Below, in pieces: positions 4,231-6,320 of a stretch of DNA of 6,320 bases. The position numbers and the translations under genes are program-made. The notes under the pieces are model-generated. The model did no database searches. It saw only the letters and a list, made by a program, of their open reading frames with translations, and was not told the origin of the DNA. Numbering within the stretch: the stretch's first letter is position 1; the number at the start of each line of letters is the position of its first letter. The stretch is taken from assembly GCA_028284105.1 (NCBI GenBank), contig JANQSK010001070.1, positions 1-6,320 of the forward strand, written 5' to 3'. Source of the DNA: Anaerolineae bacterium. Its GTDB lineage: Bacteria > Chloroflexota > Anaerolineae > Promineifilales > Promineifilaceae.

Positions 4231-6320
4231 TTAAGAATTTATTTGAGCCAATAAGTTATTGGTAGCTTGAATTTCGGCATTGTTCTTCATTTGAGTAAAG
4301 TAATCGAGCGCTCGATTAAGATATTCACCGGCAGCCTCTTTCTCACTTCGCAGCATATAAATTTCACCTAGAGCCCGTTCAGCATAGGCCAATAAATATT
4401 GATCTTCAGACTGTTGAGCTAATTCACAAGCCTGATTCAAATAAGCATTTGCTGAATCCAATTCTTGTTCTTTTCTACTCACAAGACCAAGGGTGTAAAG
4501 CGCATAGGGCATGCTTAAAGGCTCTTCAAATGTCAAAACTTGGTGGGCCCGTTTTCTGGCCATTGCTAAATTATTAAGCTCTAAATAAGCTTCCGACAAC
4601 GTAGCGGCCGTAACGCTTGCCCAATAGGGCATATTGGCTTCTTCAAAATAAGTTAATGATTGTTCCCCATTCTCAATGACTTCATCAAATCGGCCCTGAT
4701 TAAAATAGATACCAATAATCGAATTTCGAACTCTTTCGACATTAAACCGATCATTTATCTCTTCAAAATGCTCTAATGCGATATGCGCATGTTCTAAAGC
4801 TTTACCGATTTTTCCTTGTCGCGCTTGTAAGATGGATAAATTCCAATTAACTTTTGCAATGCCTTCAAAATGATCGAGACTGATTGCCAAGGCTGAGGCT
4901 TTTTGAAATGACAAAAAAGCTTCATCGTATTTCCCTTGCTCTTTTTGCACCAACCCTACAAATAGCTCAGCTTCATACTGTGCTAGTCGGGCCTCAGCCA
5001 AAGCAGCTTGAACATCACGTTGTTGATGAAACACATAACCCCGCCAAGTATGAATATGAACTTGTTTATTTAGAAATTGACTAAGAGAAGACAATAAATT
5101 GTTGAATGTTCCGAGGGCTTCTTCTGATTTGCCAAGCGCATTCAAAAACTTTCCTTTTAAAGTCTCTGCATCAATTGAGCGTAAATCAGATTGGGGCCAG
5201 TTAACATTATCAAGATGAGAAATTCCTTGTTGAGGTTGGCCAAGCAATTCACAAATTTCTGCTAAAGATAATGCTAAGGCCTGCTGCCCTTCATGAGACA
5301 GGCGTCTTTGGGGGATATTTTGAAGTAGTGCATACATTTGGCTCCCTTGACCTTTAGCAATTTCGCGGTGGCGATGTACATACCAAAGCATAATGGCCTG
5401 CTCAGGTTCACCAGCCTTCATGAGGTGATAAACTGCTGCAGAATATTCCCCCCGTTCCAAACGAATGACGGCGGCATTGTTATGGCTCTTTTCATTAGTA
5501 TCCGCTGAAATTTTCTGAGGATCATTCTGTATCAGTGCTGAGAATATAGGAACAAGCCGTATGCCACCTTCATTATCACTTTGCAACAATGAAAGGGTTT
5601 GTAATCTATCTAAGGCGGGTTTTTGTTCTGTTTGCCATGCGTCTAGCGGAGCAGACCCTCGAAAAACTGAAAGTTGTTGTGCAAATTGATGTTCATCTTT
5701 GGTGAGCGTATGCCATAAGGATGAAAACAAACCATTTAAAGAGGATTCATTAGAAAGCTGATGTAAATTTATTTCGCCAGCTTCTAATACAGGTGTACAC
5801 AATTTGAGTAGTCTGGGATTTCCTGCAGTGAATTGATGAAGCTTGTCTATTCCCTCAGGCGTCATTGTGACATTAGATGATTCAAAAAGTGCCTGACTTT
5901 CCTCTAAGCTTAAACCCTCTAACTGAATGTAGTTGTCAGCAAGAAAACTATTTTGCCGACTGATCAATAAGAGTGGAGCCATTCCTCTAAGACGTTCTAA
6001 AAATGTCTGGATTAATTCAGCTTCAGGGCTTCGTATCTCTGGATTATTCAAAAGATAATCTAACTCATCAAAACACAGGAGCGGTTTTGTCGAGAGTTGA
6101 GCAAAGTCAGTTCGTAAATGAGAAACGGCCGTATTTAGATGCGCTACATGTCCATTATTGGTAATGAGCTGTGTCCACAAATGAGATGCACCATGCAAAT
6201 TCAAAAAATGACCAAGGGCAAATAGCAAAGAATCAAGCTGACCTTCAAGCGAAGGCCAGAACGTGAACCAAAAGACAGGGGCAGGAGACCAATTATTCGC
6301 AATAGAGGCCCCGAGGGTTG
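4231..6320 (-). CDS. STAND-class ATPase with C-terminal TPR array (MalT-like architecture), N-terminus missing
   Basis: The frame is open to the window edge, so the gene begins beyond 6320; at least 695 residues are present. The TTG near 6228 is not a real start: upstream codons continue family-like sequence (TLGASIANNW, then PVFWFTFWPSLEGQLDSL). TLGASIA is what normally follows the GKT of a Walker A loop, so the P-loop lies just outside. Walker B is LLCFDELDYLL (Asp codon 6067-6069), a sensor-like Arg follows in LLLISRQ (about 5956-5958), and the STAND GxP motif is GNPRLL (about 5806-5823). A winged-helix-like segment follows. About nine TPR-like helical pairs fill the rest (e.g. QGKYDEAFLSFQKA, QGKIGKALEHAHIALEHF), ending at LLAQINS. 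STAND proteins are ATP-driven switches in transcription, signalling or defence. There is no C-terminal LuxR-type HTH, so any output domain must be N-terminal. Sampled stretches are AT-rich relative to the dehydrogenases. It is probably transcribed together with RidA. Confidence 0.88.
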   Translation of the reverse strand, partial: TLGASIANNWSPAPVFWFTFWPSLEGQLDSLLFALGHFLNLHGASHLWTQLITNNGHVAHLNTAVSHLRTDFAQLSTKPLLCFDELDYLLNNPEIRSPEAELIQTFLERLRGMAPLLLISRQNSFLADNYIQLEGLSLEESQALFESSNVTMTPEGIDKLHQFTAGNPRLLKLCTPVLEAGEINLHQLSNESSLNGLFSSLWHTLTKDEHQFAQQLSVFRGSAPLDAWQTEQKPALDRLQTLSLLQSDNEGGIRLVPIFSALIQNDPQKISADTNEKSHNNAAVIRLERGEYSAAVYHLMKAGEPEQAIMLWYVHRHREIAKGQGSQMYALLQNIPQRRLSHEGQQALALSLAEICELLGQPQQGISHLDNVNWPQSDLRSIDAETLKGKFLNALGKSEEALGTFNNLLSSLSQFLNKQVHIHTWRGYVFHQQRDVQAALAEARLAQYEAELFVGLVQKEQGKYDEAFLSFQKASALAISLDHFEGIAKVNWNLSILQARQGKIGKALEHAHIALEHFEEINDRFNVERVRNSIIGIYFNQGRFDEVIENGEQSLTYFEEANMPYWASVTAATLSEAYLELNNLAMARKRAHQVLTFEEPLSMPYALYTLGLVSRKEQELDSANAYLNQACELAQQSEDQYLLAYAERALGEIYMLRSEKEAAGEYLNRALDYFTQMKNNAEIQATNNLLAQINS

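Noticed and set aside
6226..6228. TTG as start codon of the STAND protein
   Set aside because: The frame stays open to the window edge and the extra residues (TLGASIANNW, PVFWFTFWP) fit the sequence after a Walker A loop, so the gene is truncated here.
4231..6320. Calling the STAND gene an antiphage (Avs-type) defence gene
   Set aside because: No effector domain is visible, the neighbours are metabolic rather than defence genes, and MalT-like regulators share the same architecture.

Overview
The window is a bacterial chromosomal segment with one truncated gene at each edge and four complete genes between them. Genes are tightly spaced. Each complete gene starts at an ATG behind a purine-rich ribosome binding site, promoter-like hexamers fit a sigma-70 housekeeping factor, and at least two strong intrinsic terminators are present. 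I cannot fix the phylum. The catabolic genes would suit a free-living aerobic, fatty-acid- or sterol-using proteobacterium, which is my weak preference. The N-terminal part of the large STAND protein, however, recalls a family I associate with Chloroflexota. No RNA gene, CRISPR array, transposase or phage gene is visible.

Layout. Bases 2-454 (+) hold the C-terminal part of an M24 (Xaa-Pro-type) metallopeptidase. It converges on a long minus-strand block, and the 455-653 gap carries a strong minus-strand terminator and a weak plus-strand hairpin. Bases 654-3046 (-) are a two-gene unit of acyl-CoA dehydrogenase subunits. The upstream gene (1931-3046) lacks the usual FAD motif and catalytic base, and the downstream gene (654-1877) has both. 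A dRS3-like ATTCCC-N8-GGGAAT repeat sits in the 53-bp space between them. The unit has its own promoter (about 3110-3137) and terminator (about 540-585).

Bases 3240-3611 (-) encode a small VOC-fold (glyoxalase/bleomycin-resistance-like) protein that seems to have lost most metal ligands. It has its own predicted promoter, a short palindrome near the predicted transcription start, and a strong terminator at 3151-3176. Bases 3692-4192 (-) encode a RidA/YjgF-family protein. It lies 38 bp downstream of a large STAND-ATPase/TPR protein (4231 to beyond 6320), so those two are probably co-transcribed.

How the genes fit together. The dehydrogenase pair should form one heteromeric enzyme for an alpha,beta-dehydrogenation in acyl-CoA breakdown. 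RidA-family proteins usually remove reactive enamine/imine intermediates. The STAND protein is a signal-transducing switch whose output domain is not in view. A functional link between the STAND/RidA pair and the dehydrogenases is not shown by the sequence. The terminator and two predicted promoters suggest three separate minus-strand transcription units: STAND-RidA, VOC and the dehydrogenase pair. I see no convincing new multi-gene system; the best leads are the asymmetric dehydrogenase pair, the STAND gene with its different base composition, and the palindromic elements.
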